49,510 nt of DNA from an uncultured Roseburia sp. (GCA_934309475.1 CAKRDK010000018.1:1-49510), one strand, 5' to 3'. Shown: positions 9,201-17,420, counted from the stretch's first letter. Notes: generated by a model from the letters alone, not told the origin. Numbers and translations are program-made.

Positions 9201-11767
9201 CGACTGCTGCTTACTATGACAGCCTGAGCACAAACTTTGTCAGTGCTTACGGATATGAGATGACCTGGTCAGGCGGACCTGGACATATCAACGTCTTTAA
9301 CTCTGCAGGTATTGTTTCAAGAAATAATACAGAGCTGAACAACAAGACAAACGATGCAGGTATGTTGGCATTTTATGATTTGTTAGTAGACGCTAACTCC
9401 AAGAATGCAACTTCAACCGGAGAGGGAGAAATTGTAGCACAGTTTAACCACCCGGGAACAACATTTGGTTACTTCGACAGCTTTACAGGCTGGAGTTCAG
9501 AGCGCGATGAGATTATGAACTTAATCGAGGTAGGTAACGGAGACGGAGCAATCGGAAGTTCCGCTTACTATCCAAGTTACGAATACTATGACATGTGCTT
9601 AAGCACAGGCTGGCATGTTGCACCGACAAACGGACAGGATAACCATAAGGGAAGCTGGGGCGATGCAAATACAGCAAGAACCGTTGTTTTGACAGACGAT
9701 TTCACAGAAGAAGGTCTTTACGAGGCAATGTCTGCAAGACATGTATACTCTACAGAAGACCAGAATTTATCCGTTCTTTACTACTTAGATGAGACCTTAC
9801 AGGGTGGTGTCATTGAGAACTATGAAGCGGATACCGTACCGATTTCTGTTTCTATTTCAGATTCTGATGCAGAAGATTTAGGATATGTATATGTCATCGG
9901 AGAGAATGGAACGGTATTATATACTTCTGATTACCTGAGTGGCAACACAGCAGATATCGAAGTGACATTAGATAACACATCCGCATATTACTATGTAAAA
10001 GTAGTAGAAAAAGACGGCGATATCGCAGTAACAGCACCTGTATGGGTCGATGATGTGATGTCAGATAAGGCAAATGTAAAAACATCGATCAGCAATGCAA
10101 GTGAGGAAAAAGGAGAACATCCTGTAGTCGGAACAACAGAAGCACTGACTGCAACTCTTACAAATAATGAAGCAGATGCCATTGATGTTTTAAGCTACTC
10201 TGTATCCATTGACGGAACAACAGTAGCAAGTGCAGATGTTGCACAGACAGTAGCTTCCAGTGGAAAATATCAGGTATCTTACCAGTGGACACCGGAAAGC
10301 TATGGTACACACAAGGTTGTAACTTCGTTTGTAATTTCAGTAGATGGAACAACTTCAACTGTGACAGCGACAAAGAATATTTATGTTGCAGGAACAGACT
10401 ATAACAAAGTAGTCAGCGTAAAAACTGCAAAAGCAGGTGATGACTATGAAGAATTTACCGTAGAAGGTTATGTAACAGCAAATGCATCCGGATATGATAA
10501 GAATACAGCATTCTTTGACTGTATCTATGTTCAGGATGACACAGCAGGTATTAATGTATTCCCTGTTTCAGGAGAATATCAGGTTGGACAGAAAGTGCGT
10601 GTGCACGGAGCGATTACCTATTACAACGGAGAGATTGAGCTGAATATCTCGGATGATTACGGCGGATATATCAAAGTAATTGATGAGAATATCAGCACAG
10701 TTACACCTACAAAAGTAAATTGTAAAGAAGCAATGTCCGATGAGAACATTGGTTTATTGATGCAGATTACAGGTACCGTAACAAGAGTACATGATGCATC
10801 CGGAGTGACAGACCGTATTTATGTCAAAGATTCAGAAGGAAATGTTGCATGTGTTTATATCAATGGATATATCTGGAACTCTGTGACAGAGGATTATACA
10901 TTTGGTACAGAGGGAAGCAACATTGCAGTCGGTGATTACATTACCGTAATTGGGCTTGGTTCCGTGGACGTAGACGAGCTTGGCGAAGTAGAGTATCTGC
11001 ATCGACTTCGTGTGCGTGACCGTGCAGAAATCAATTTTGCAACGCCGGATGACAATAAGAGCGATGACAGCAACAAAGATGATGACAGCAAGGACGACGG
11101 CAAGTCAGACAATGACAAGAAAGACGACAACCAGTCCGATGATAACACAGGTAACAACAGCAGTGATAACAGCAGCAATAACGGAACAACCGGAACCGTA
11201 ACGACAGACACGACAACAACAAGTGCAACGCTTGTTACGGCAGATACGATTCAGAGCATTTTAAGCAGTGGTCAGGATTATGTCATGGATATGGGTACTT
11301 ACAAGTGGACCATTAAAGCCGGAACCGTAAAGGCAAACAACAATGTTGATTTACATGTAACGTTTAACACAACGAATATTCCGGTCGCAACGATAAAAGG
11401 AATTGCAGGGGATAACGAGTACATGACATTGGCTTTAGATGCATTTTCAGGCGAGTTTGGATTTGATGCAGATCTTACCGTGAATGTGGGAACACAGAGA
11501 AGCGGCTTGTATGGAAATCTTTATTATTACAATGCAAACGGTGAGTTAGAATTTGTGGATTCAGCGTTAGTAAATGCAGACGGAAGCCTGACATTGAGAT
11601 TTACACATGCATCTGATTATGTGATTGTGTTCAGCGAAGCAGATATGAATCCAGCCCTTGCTGCAACACCAGCAACAGGAGATACGACTTCCTTTGCCGG
11701 AATTATTTTACTTATGATGTTTGGAGCAATGGCTCTTGTAACAGCAATGAGAAGAAGAACTGCATAG
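6299..11767 (+). CDS. Secreted, wall-anchored PHP-family (CehA/McbA-like) metallohydrolase
   Basis: The 1822-residue exported protein starts at the ATG preceded by AAAGGAAG. A 15-codon upstream extension at 6254 has no ribosome binding site and would spoil the signal peptide (basic MKRRENRKR, hydrophobic core, about residues 1-35). Four beta-trefoil-like (ricin-type) repeats begin near residues 55, 207, 365 and 532, then Ig-like segments. A PHP catalytic domain starts near 885 with H889-S-H891, VTDHSNYF, FNHPGTTFG, IEVGNGDG and NGQDNHKGSWG, a full metal-ligand set. An OB-like domain follows (EEFTVEGYVTANA...GQKVRVHGAI), then a low-complexity Asp/Lys/Asn/Ser linker, a C-terminal domain, the sorting-like TPATGD at 1790-1795, a membrane helix and a basic tail. 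Family knowledge says phosphoesterase-type hydrolase. The substrate is not shown. Its position after the nucleoside operon suggests, but does not prove, nucleotide or nucleic acid breakdown. Confidence 0.85.
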   Translation: MKRRENRKRFWALLLSLVMMFTTVIANVDVTSFAEETGSEADDTVTTTSVGLEDGKYVIYCPGYGKALSSTKSSGNSNYNAGVDMTLSDGTFESVVETEVFTITNNSDGTITISQGDDKLSMDTNYSSTPMNKANDTWTLEDAGDGLYYIKNEGRSAYLEWYDSKSYYSAYTSIASGSEGMFAMQFVSVSDEQIGAAETVEPLVADGTYAIYCPGYSMALSSAKNATATNYNAGVSMTLNAAGTFDSIASTEVWTITNNSDGTLVLSQGTDKLSMAAKYSSTPMNETNDTWTLVDAGNGLYYIKNVGRGSYLEWYDSKSYYSAYTSIASGSEGMFAMQFVPVTADQITGGESGGEEEAEPSIANGPYFIYSETAEGVMKYDLTGGVSSKVAATVSDNKAVFGSDNGEGAGVYTMEYQSDGTYLIKCGSKYLSANSSEELYLADSAVNTSTNGSYWKIEANEELGGYSIASSSVTYKSNPIYLEYYASKGFCLYTCKTLSAIYMFQFLDATGVANDDGYVGTKPEAAEKPEAGKSYVIYNASGKSVIGPMIEGVDGAEDSMGAVTAEKEDDTLTVDNGGLIFNVSVDGDYYIFENNGTYLASNDDEELLLQSELNDYAKWTLVDTTGGFLLKNAKAAWTSSSGNSYPIYIEYFSGSFAGYSFKATSADIFTFTFHEYEDTYGTGYVVEPKVVFNTESDANWGVDYTMNFTLDDLGTIKKVTTSVTFEDNTTKSYTATMDGYDGSFTIPADDLEGHTSATVNVSAVSAETSTKNATYSGTKKVTINDEPVITAVSPAANSQTGSNKKPVVKVTYANIGSKTTASLTLNDKEVTLKQDTKAKTYSYTPSSDLSDGKYTVSVTITRKDGKSVSKKWSFYVGTEGVQLYFGQIHSHTGEYSDGSGTLEQAYEYAMYSAANVDYMIVTDHSNYFDTTATATKDSIYDAASDSITASKTKDADGNTLNLWQEAKATAAYYDSLSTNFVSAYGYEMTWSGGPGHINVFNSAGIVSRNNTELNNKTNDAGMLAFYDLLVDANSKNATSTGEGEIVAQFNHPGTTFGYFDSFTGWSSERDEIMNLIEVGNGDGAIGSSAYYPSYEYYDMCLSTGWHVAPTNGQDNHKGSWGDANTARTVVLTDDFTEEGLYEAMSARHVYSTEDQNLSVLYYLDETLQGGVIENYEADTVPISVSISDSDAEDLGYVYVIGENGTVLYTSDYLSGNTADIEVTLDNTSAYYYVKVVEKDGDIAVTAPVWVDDVMSDKANVKTSISNASEEKGEHPVVGTTEALTATLTNNEADAIDVLSYSVSIDGTTVASADVAQTVASSGKYQVSYQWTPESYGTHKVVTSFVISVDGTTSTVTATKNIYVAGTDYNKVVSVKTAKAGDDYEEFTVEGYVTANASGYDKNTAFFDCIYVQDDTAGINVFPVSGEYQVGQKVRVHGAITYYNGEIELNISDDYGGYIKVIDENISTVTPTKVNCKEAMSDENIGLLMQITGTVTRVHDASGVTDRIYVKDSEGNVACVYINGYIWNSVTEDYTFGTEGSNIAVGDYITVIGLGSVDVDELGEVEYLHRLRVRDRAEINFATPDDNKSDDSNKDDDSKDDGKSDNDKKDDNQSDDNTGNNSSDNSSNNGTTGTVTTDTTTTSATLVTADTIQSILSSGQDYVMDMGTYKWTIKAGTVKANNNVDLHVTFNTTNIPVATIKGIAGDNEYMTLALDAFSGEFGFDADLTVNVGTQRSGLYGNLYYYNANGELEFVDSALVNADGSLTLRFTHASDYVIVFSEADMNPALAATPATGDTTSFAGIILLMMFGAMALVTAMRRRTA
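6770..6855 (+). repeat. Intragenic repeat copy 1 (86 bp)
   Basis: This 86-base stretch recurs at 7229-7314 with only two differences. The spacing is 459 bases, exactly 153 codons. Both copies encode the end of a trefoil-like repeat (LEWYDSKSYYSAYTSIASGS). Such identity at synonymous positions indicates recent duplication or gene conversion. Confidence 0.9.
7229..7314 (+). repeat. Intragenic repeat copy 2 (86 bp)
   Basis: This is the second copy of the segment at 6770-6855, in the same frame. Repeats three and four of the protein have diverged far more, so only the first pair is recent. Confidence 0.9.
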
Positions 11768-11811
11768 AAAATCATATGCAGGGAAAAAGAAAAAGGGTAT
11801 AAAAGAAATGT

Positions 11812-11846
11812 AAAAAAAGGTGTGCCGGTTCCGGCACACCTTTTTT
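11812..11846. terminator. Bidirectional terminator
   Basis: A7-GGTGTGCCGG pairs with CCGGCACACC-T6 around a very small centre. The A-run on one side and T-run on the other let it serve both the + strand surface protein gene and the converging - strand YibE/F gene. Confidence 0.92.
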
Positions 11847-11875
11847 GATGCAAGTGCGCCTGGCGGCGCATGTTT

Positions 11876-13075
11876 CTAACGGGTTAAACTGCTATGTTTC
11901 GGAGCAAAGAAGAATGTACTGATAAACACGGTAAGCGGAACGGATAACAGGACACCGATACTGCTTGCGATACTATGTACAATTTCAGTTGCAACAAGTG
12001 TGGAACTGAACAATTCATACGCCGGAAGGTGTAACGTATAGATGTAAATGACCATCAGAAAACTGCTTCCGACGAAAGCGAGAATTAAAGTATTTGTCAT
12101 GGTACCAATCATATCTTTTCCGATGTTCATACCGGATTTCCAGATGTCTTTCCGGGTCAGGGAAGGATTGACGGTGACAAGTTCCTGCACGGAGGATGCG
12201 ATACTCATAGCGACATCCATGACAGCGCCGAGAGCAGCTATTAACATTCCACCAAGCAAAAGACCGCGCAATTCAATCGGTGTTCCGGCCTGTTTTAACT
12301 GCAATAATGCATCCACATAATCGCCCATGCGCATGCCGTGGACTTTTACTAATGCCTGCGAGATAAGACCGAAGAATGCGGCAAGGACAAGTCCTAAGAT
12401 GGTGCCTAACATGGCACACACAGTCTTTTTCGTGATTCCCTCAAGTAAAGTGAAACTTACAACTGCAACGTAAACACAGAGAAGCAGTGAGGTGAGTATC
12501 GTAGGGAATCCTTTCATTAACAGTGGAATCAAAATAAAAATAAGGCAGATGATGGTGAGAATCAGACCCAGCAGGGACTGAAAACCTTTTTTTCCGCCGA
12601 TTAGTATGGTTGCAAGGATAAAGACGCCGACGATGACGAGAACCCAGTTTGAACGATTGTATTCGTACACCGTCACATTGTTGACACTGTCGTCGGAAGT
12701 GTAAATGGCAACGACAACGGAATCGCCCTCTTTCAGGTGCGTACCGTATAGGGCACCAAGGTAATTTAAGGCAGACATTTTCGTGCCCTTATACTGACCG
12801 GATGTAATTTCAATCATCAAAGTCTGACTACCAGTGTAATTATTCTCGAACATTTCGCTCTGGGAAGAGTCATCTGAGAGAATCGACGTTACTTTGGCAG
12901 TCTCATATTCCGTATAGGAAGTCTGGGTCAACGAGGTGGTGTCTTCGGAGTCTGAATTCGCATAGGCATAAAAAAACACAAAGAGTACAATGCATACAGC
13001 GAGTACAAGAAGTGATATTTTCTGCTTCCGCAGCCATTCTCCGACCGAAAAATGTGCAGATTGATTTTGATTCAT
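11876..13075 (-). CDS. YibE/F family multi-pass membrane protein
   Basis: The 399-residue membrane protein has an N-terminal anchor after MNQNQSAHFSVGEWLRKQK (hydrophobic to about residue 40). An extracytoplasmic region of about 110 residues follows, rich in Ser, Thr and Asp. Then come seven or so membrane segments from about residue 135, containing the family-typical GGKKGFQSLLG and GMLIAALGAVMDVAMSIASS. The transport substrate or function of YibE/F proteins is not established. The start has only a weak ribosome binding site (AAAGTTGG) but no better in-frame start exists before the first helix. It has its own promoter and converges on the surface protein gene. Confidence 0.85.
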   Translation of the reverse strand: MNQNQSAHFSVGEWLRKQKISLLVLAVCIVLFVFFYAYANSDSEDTTSLTQTSYTEYETAKVTSILSDDSSQSEMFENNYTGSQTLMIEITSGQYKGTKMSALNYLGALYGTHLKEGDSVVVAIYTSDDSVNNVTVYEYNRSNWVLVIVGVFILATILIGGKKGFQSLLGLILTIICLIFILIPLLMKGFPTILTSLLLCVYVAVVSFTLLEGITKKTVCAMLGTILGLVLAAFFGLISQALVKVHGMRMGDYVDALLQLKQAGTPIELRGLLLGGMLIAALGAVMDVAMSIASSVQELVTVNPSLTRKDIWKSGMNIGKDMIGTMTNTLILAFVGSSFLMVIYIYTLHLPAYELFSSTLVATEIVHSIASSIGVLLSVPLTVFISTFFFAPKHSSLTR

Positions 13076-13111
13076 TTTTTTACCAACTTTCTTAAAAATA
13101 TTTCAATGTTG

Positions 13112-13140
13112 ATAATAGGTGAATTTTGTAAAAAATGCAA
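13112..13140 (-). promoter_or_regulatory. Promoter of the YibE/F gene
   Basis: Read on the - strand: TTGCAT, exactly 17 bases, TATTAT. It lies between the tmcAL stop and the YibE/F start, so the two - strand genes need not share a transcript. Confidence 0.65.
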
Positions 13141-13164
13141 GTAATCCACGTAAAAATATCGAGA

Positions 13165-14409
13165 TTACGGAAGGATGACAATCTGCTGTTCGTATTCGGT
13201 CAAAAAAGGCAGTCCGGCAGCAGAGCGGGAACATTTTACCTGCTCGTAGAAATCGGCTGCAAAAATATCTTTTTCCAACAGGGCGTATGCCTGTGGCGAG
13301 AGCATTTTTTTCGCATTGGCGAGTTTTGAGATAAGCGGAATAGAAGATGACTCCTTTATATAAGAAAGAAGCTGTCCGCTTTTTCGGAAACCGAGAATAC
13401 GTGCATAAGGGACAAAGTCTAATTCTTTTCCAAGAGTTTCCAATTCTTTCGTCAACTGCAACAGGATGTGCAGCAGAATCCGGCTCATGCGTGTGTAAGT
13501 GATGTCGCGGCTTTTGTTATTTTCGCAAAATTCTGAAAAAGTAGAAAATTTTGAATAGTTTTTACAAATCCGGTTCGAAATCTCGGGATTGCAGTCGAGA
13601 ATATCGGAAAAACCGTCTGCGTGGTGCAGCAGTATCTGATAACCGAGCTGGGCGGAAAAGCAGTCCGCATCTAAAGCCGGGGCATGGGCAAGGTATTCCT
13701 TTAAGATGGCAAGAACATCCTGTGGCATCGTATCGGTAAGAACATCGTAACCGGAATGGTCTGCAAGCAGATTGCGGATGCCGGTGGCGGATGCCCGGAT
13801 ATGGTTTGAAGGAGCTAACACATTTTCTTCGTGGTAGGAAGCTCCCTCCCGCAGAATTGGATAAGCATGTAATGATGCGTGGCGTCTTGCAATGGCTTTT
13901 AAATATTCCACGGCTAGGATGTTGTTCGGGGAAGCTAATAAATGGTGGGCGTCCGGGACAAATTCGCCCAGCGCGCGTGAGCGTGCGGCAGGATAGGAAA
14001 GACCGTCTTTTAATGCAGAAAAAAGTTTTTCCTGATAGGCTTTTGGCTCCTCTGCCAAAACAGCGGCTATGGAAGAGAGTGCGGAAAGGTCATCGGTCTC
14101 AGCCCCGAAACAGATGCCGTCCACACATCCAAGGCGGTCAAAGAGCGTGACACCCGCCATGGCAAAATTTTCAGCGGAGGAGGTCGCAAAGAGTACCGGC
14201 AGCTCAAGCACGAGGTCTGCCCCGCCTAAGAGAGCCATTTTGGCTCTGGCATATTTATCGATGATGGCAGGGGCACCGCGCTGCACAAAGTCCCCGCTCA
14301 TGGCAGCAATGACAAAGTCTGCATGTAGTTCTTTTTTGATTTTCTCTATCTGGTAGGCATGTCCATTGTGAAATGGATTGTATTCTGCAATGACGCCAAT
14401 TATTTTCAT
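13165..14409 (-). CDS. tmcAL: tRNA(Met) cytidine acetate ligase (TmcAL/YlbM)
   Basis: TmcAL makes N4-acetylcytidine at the wobble position of elongator tRNA(Met) using acetate and ATP through an acetyl-adenylate. The 414-residue length is typical. The nucleotidyltransferase motif GVIAEYNPFHNGHAYQI is at the N-terminus, followed by MSGDFVQRGAPAI, GADLVLELPVLFATSSAENFA and ASPNNILAVEYLKA. The C-terminal helical region includes SRDITYTRMSRILLHILL. It is divergent from ackA, whose product interconverts acetate and acetyl phosphate. That neighbourhood fits an acetate-using enzyme, though co-regulation is not shown. Confidence 0.93.
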   Translation of the reverse strand: MKIIGVIAEYNPFHNGHAYQIEKIKKELHADFVIAAMSGDFVQRGAPAIIDKYARAKMALLGGADLVLELPVLFATSSAENFAMAGVTLFDRLGCVDGICFGAETDDLSALSSIAAVLAEEPKAYQEKLFSALKDGLSYPAARSRALGEFVPDAHHLLASPNNILAVEYLKAIARRHASLHAYPILREGASYHEENVLAPSNHIRASATGIRNLLADHSGYDVLTDTMPQDVLAILKEYLAHAPALDADCFSAQLGYQILLHHADGFSDILDCNPEISNRICKNYSKFSTFSEFCENNKSRDITYTRMSRILLHILLQLTKELETLGKELDFVPYARILGFRKSGQLLSYIKESSSIPLISKLANAKKMLSPQAYALLEKDIFAADFYEQVKCSRSAAGLPFLTEYEQQIVILP

Positions 14410-14459
14410 ATAGGGATGTTCCTCGTTTCTTTTACGTTTCTGTGTCTGGTTTTTAGTGT

Positions 14460-14487
14460 ATCATAAGATGTTTTTCATTAAAACCAA
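14460..14487 (-). promoter_or_regulatory. Likely tmcAL promoter
   Basis: On the - strand TTGGTT, 16 bases, TATGAT lies about 50 bases upstream of the tmcAL start. The match is moderate. The shared 180-base region also holds the ackA promoter in the other direction. Confidence 0.5.
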
Positions 14488-14520
14488 AATCTGTAAAAAA
14501 ATTACTTGTTTCAATGTCGA

Positions 14521-14549
14521 TTGAGGGGTATACTTAATCTATATATTAT
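14521..14549 (+). promoter_or_regulatory. ackA promoter
   Basis: TTGAGG (14521-14526), 17 bases, TATTAT (14544-14549). The ackA start follows about 34 bases after the expected transcription start, behind a strong AAAGGAGG. Confidence 0.7.
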
Positions 14550-14589
14550 GTAGTTCGCAAGAGAGGCGGACGGACTAAAGGAGGATAAC

Positions 14590-15783
14590 ATGAACGTATT
14601 AGTAATCAACTGCGGAAGCTCATCTTTAAAATATCAATTGATTGATTCTGAGACAGAAGCTGTATTAGCAAAGGGTCTTTGCGAGAGAATCGGAATCGAC
14701 GGAAGATTAGTATACAAGAAGACAGGTCTTGATAAAGAAATTACAGAAGCTGCTATGCCTACACACAAACAGGCAATTCAGATGGTATTAGATGCACTCG
14801 TAAATCCAAAAACAGGAGCAATCGGAAGCCTTTCCGAAATTGATGCTGTCGGTCATCGTGTTGTACATGGCGGAGAGAAATTTGCAGCATCAACTGTATT
14901 AACTCCGGAAGTATTAAAAGCTATCGAAGAGTGTAATGATCTTGCACCACTTCACAACCCTGCCAACTTAATCGGTATCGACGCATGTAAAGAATTAATG
15001 CCAAACGTACCAATGGTAGGTGTGTTTGATACAGCATTCCACCAGACAATGCCAAAGAAAGCATACCTCTATGGTCTGCCACACGAATATTATGAGAAAT
15101 ACAAAGTAAGAAGATACGGATTCCACGGAACAAGCCACAGCTTCGTATCCAAACGTGCTGCAGAGTTCCTTGGACTTGATTTAAACAACTCTAAGATTAT
15201 TGTTGCACATCTTGGAAACGGTGCTTCCATCAGTGCTGTAGTAAACGGAGAATGTGTAGATACTTCCATGGGTCTTACTCCATTAGAGGGACTTGTCATG
15301 GGAACACGTTCCGGAGATATTGATCCGGCCATCATGGAGTTTATTGCAAAGAAAGAGAACCTTGACATTGAAGGTATCATGAATGTTTTAAATAAGAAAT
15401 CAGGTTTACAGGGAATGACAGGCGGTTCTTCTGATTTCCGTGATCTGAAAGCAGCCATCGAAGCAGGAGATGAATTGGCAAAAGATGCAGTAGACGTATT
15501 CTGCTATCGCGTTGCAAAATACATCGGCGCTTATGTTGCAGCTATGAATGGAGTAGATGCAATCGCATTTACAGCCGGTATCGGTGAGAATGCCGGAATG
15601 GTCCGCAGCAAAGTATGCGAATACTTAGGATATCTCGGAATTGCAATCAAAGAAGACTTAAATGATAAGACATTTGGTGATGAAGTAGTTCTTTCTACGG
15701 ATGATTCTAAGGTCAAAGTTGCAGTAATTCCAACAAATGAAGAATTAGCAATCGCACGTGAAACAGTCGCATTAGTAAAATAG
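14590..15783 (+). CDS. ackA: Acetate kinase
   Basis: It interconverts acetyl phosphate plus ADP with acetate plus ATP, the last ATP-yielding step of fermentative acetate formation. The 397-residue length is standard. Motifs are VLVINCGSSSLKYQL at the N-terminus, VGHRVVHGGEKF, FDTAFHQTMP, YRYGFHGTSH-type RRYGFHGTSHSFV with its catalytic region, HLGNGAS, MGTRSGDIDP and FTAGIGENAGMVR. No phosphotransacetylase gene lies beside it in this window. It has its own promoter and a strong ribosome binding site. Confidence 0.97.
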   Translation: MNVLVINCGSSSLKYQLIDSETEAVLAKGLCERIGIDGRLVYKKTGLDKEITEAAMPTHKQAIQMVLDALVNPKTGAIGSLSEIDAVGHRVVHGGEKFAASTVLTPEVLKAIEECNDLAPLHNPANLIGIDACKELMPNVPMVGVFDTAFHQTMPKKAYLYGLPHEYYEKYKVRRYGFHGTSHSFVSKRAAEFLGLDLNNSKIIVAHLGNGASISAVVNGECVDTSMGLTPLEGLVMGTRSGDIDPAIMEFIAKKENLDIEGIMNVLNKKSGLQGMTGGSSDFRDLKAAIEAGDELAKDAVDVFCYRVAKYIGAYVAAMNGVDAIAFTAGIGENAGMVRSKVCEYLGYLGIAIKEDLNDKTFGDEVVLSTDDSKVKVAVIPTNEELAIARETVALVK

Positions 15784-15807
15784 TTTTCCACAAAAAAATG
15801 TGGAAAA
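15784..15807 (+). repeat. Hairpin after ackA
   Basis: TTTTCCACA pairs perfectly with TGTGGAAAA around six A. There is no T-run after it, so it is a poor intrinsic terminator on the + strand. It may stabilise the ackA 3' end. The next promoter begins six bases later. Confidence 0.6.
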
Positions 15808-15812
15808 AGTCA

Positions 15813-15841
15813 TTGACAAACGAGGGACACCTATGTATAAT
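15813..15841 (+). promoter_or_regulatory. Consensus promoter of the DUF177-rpmF operon
   Basis: TTGACA (15813-15818), exactly 17 bases, TATAAT (15836-15841). Both hexamers match the sigma-A consensus perfectly, as expected for a highly expressed ribosomal protein transcript. Confidence 0.9.
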
Positions 15842-15902
15842 TGTTTAGGTGTGAAAACCTCGTCTGTTGATGTGGTTTTACAGGAAACGATAGGAGAGAA
15901 CC

Positions 15903-16445
15903 ATGATTATAGATATTAGAGACGTTCTATCTTGTGAGAATAAAGAAGTCCAAAAGACTGTCACGATTGAAATGGAGTCTTTTGTATCAAGATTAGGTGA
16001 GTTCCCTATTGTTGAGAAATCACCGGTAACATTACAAATGACAAACAAAGAGAATGAGCGCCTGCTCATCTCGGGTGAAGTGGAAGTTGTGATGTTGATT
16101 CCGTGTGACCGTTGTCTGGAAGAGGTTCCGACAACACTCCATTTTGAGATTGACAAGGAGATTCCGTTAGAGAATGGGACTGTCAGGGTCGCTTCAGAAG
16201 AAGACGATGAAGAAATGGATGATACAGACTACCTGATTGGATTTGATCTGGATGTAGATAAGCTTATCTATCGAGAGATTTTGGTGAACTGGCCGATGAA
16301 AGTTCTGTGCAAGGAAGATTGCAAAGGAATTTGTAAAGTCTGCGGACACAACCTGAACAAGGGCGAATGCGGATGCCAGAGAACAGAGCTTGATCCAAGA
16401 ATGGCAGCTATCCAAGATATCTTTAACAAATTTAAGGAGGTGTAA
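15903..16445 (+). CDS. DUF177 (YceD/YlbN) family protein
   Basis: The 180-residue cytosolic protein belongs to a family almost always encoded directly before rpmF. In some organisms it is tied to 23S rRNA accumulation. Visible are the cysteine pair CDRCLEEV in the middle and a C-terminal zinc-like cluster CKEDCKGICKVCGHNLNKGECGC, then DPRMAAIQDIFNKFKEV, the characteristic family end. Four bases separate it from rpmF. The start ATG follows GATAGGAGAGAACC. The exact biochemical role is not known from the sequence. Confidence 0.9.
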   Translation: MIIDIRDVLSCENKEVQKTVTIEMESFVSRLGEFPIVEKSPVTLQMTNKENERLLISGEVEVVMLIPCDRCLEEVPTTLHFEIDKEIPLENGTVRVASEEDDEEMDDTDYLIGFDLDVDKLIYREILVNWPMKVLCKEDCKGICKVCGHNLNKGECGCQRTELDPRMAAIQDIFNKFKEV

Positions 16446-16449
16446 GTAA

Positions 16450-16629
16450 ATGTCAATTTGTCCAAAAAATAAATCTTCCAAAGGAAGAAGAGATAAAAGA
16501 AGAGCAAACTGGAAAATGACTGCTCCAGCTTTAGTAAAATGCAGTAAATGTGGAGAATTAATGATGCCACACAGAGTTTGTAAGAACTGTGGTTCCTACA
16601 ACAAAAAAGAAATCATTGCTCAGGATTAA
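16450..16629 (+). CDS. rpmF: 50S ribosomal protein L32
   Basis: The 59-residue protein begins MSICPKNKSSKGRRDKRRANWKM and carries the zinc ribbon C-x2-C...C-x2-C (CSKCGELMMPHRVCKNCG), so it is the zinc-binding (C+) form of L32. The N-terminus differs from the common MAVPKRKTS but keeps the basic pattern. The strong AAGGAGG lies across the DUF177 stop codon, implying coupled translation. A terminator follows directly. Confidence 0.95.
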   Translation: MSICPKNKSSKGRRDKRRANWKMTAPALVKCSKCGELMMPHRVCKNCGSYNKKEIIAQD

Positions 16630-16638
16630 TTAGAATTT

Positions 16639-16674
16639 AAGGCTTTCCGAAAGCTTCGGAAAGCCTTATTTTTT
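16639..16674 (+). terminator. Terminator after rpmF
   Basis: AAGGCTTTCCGA pairs with TCGGAAAGCCTT over 12 bp around a five-base loop, followed by ATTTTTT. Confidence 0.95.
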
Positions 16675-16748
16675 ATTTGACAGGAAATCCTGAAGAGAAT
16701 TTGCTGTCAGATAAAAAATGTAAAAATTGCGAGAGGCAGGGGAAGAAG

Positions 16749-17402
16749 ATGGGAGAACTTTTAAACTTGGATAATCCTTTTTTTAGAGGAATTGGGAAAC
16801 TGGTGGATTGTATTTTTGTAAGTCTGTTGTGGTTTTTGTGCAGTATTCCGGTTGCGACAATCGGAGCATCAACGACAGCGCTGTACTATACGGTACATAA
16901 GTCGATTCGCAGAGGACAGGGCTATGTGTCAAAAGAATTTTTTCGTGCATTCAAGGAAAATTTTAAGCAGTCGACGGTAGTCTGGCTGATCTGGCTGGTT
17001 CTTGCGGCATTCCTTGGATTAGATGCTTATATTATGTGGCATTATGCGGCAGACGGACATGCAGTGGGCAGCCTGTATTATTTATTTCTTGTCTTTTTGA
17101 TGTTTCTGGTGATGTGGGCAACATATCTGTTCCCATACATTGCGCGCTTTGAGAATCAGACAAAAGTTATTATGAAAAATGCGGCATTGATTGCCATTGC
17201 AAATATTGGATGGACGCTTGTATTGTTTTTGCTGACTTTGGTATTTGCAGTAATTACATTTGTAGTGCCTCTGGTTCTCTTTTTGTTTACGGGACTTTTG
17301 ATTTTTACGCAGAGCCTGATTTTAGAAAAGATTTTCCGGAAATATATGACGGAGGAAGATTTGGCGTCAGAGGACGAAAAAAATCATGAGTTTTTACAAT
17401 AG
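16749..17402 (+). CDS. YesL (DUF624) family membrane protein
   Basis: The 217-residue integral membrane protein has about five or six membrane segments: a first helix after LVDCIFVSLLWFLCSIP, helices around residues 80-100, 110-140 and 155-200. The family signature is PVATIGASTTALYYTVHKSIRRGQGYV. YesL proteins often accompany sugar ABC transporters but their function is unknown, and no such transporter is here. The ATG at 16749 follows AGGGGAAG. An upstream in-frame TTG at 16677 overlaps a potential TTGACA and is rejected as the start. The acidic C-terminal tail is probably cytosolic. Confidence 0.8.
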   Translation: MGELLNLDNPFFRGIGKLVDCIFVSLLWFLCSIPVATIGASTTALYYTVHKSIRRGQGYVSKEFFRAFKENFKQSTVVWLIWLVLAAFLGLDAYIMWHYAADGHAVGSLYYLFLVFLMFLVMWATYLFPYIARFENQTKVIMKNAALIAIANIGWTLVLFLLTLVFAVITFVVPLVLFLFTGLLIFTQSLILEKIFRKYMTEEDLASEDEKNHEFLQ

Positions 17403-17420
17403 ATTTCTTTGGATTTCATA

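Noticed and set aside
10936..11228. Long open frames on both strands over the Asp/Ser/Asn linker of the surface protein
   Set aside because: They arise from low-complexity repeats of GAC, AAC and AGC read in other frames and have no start signals.
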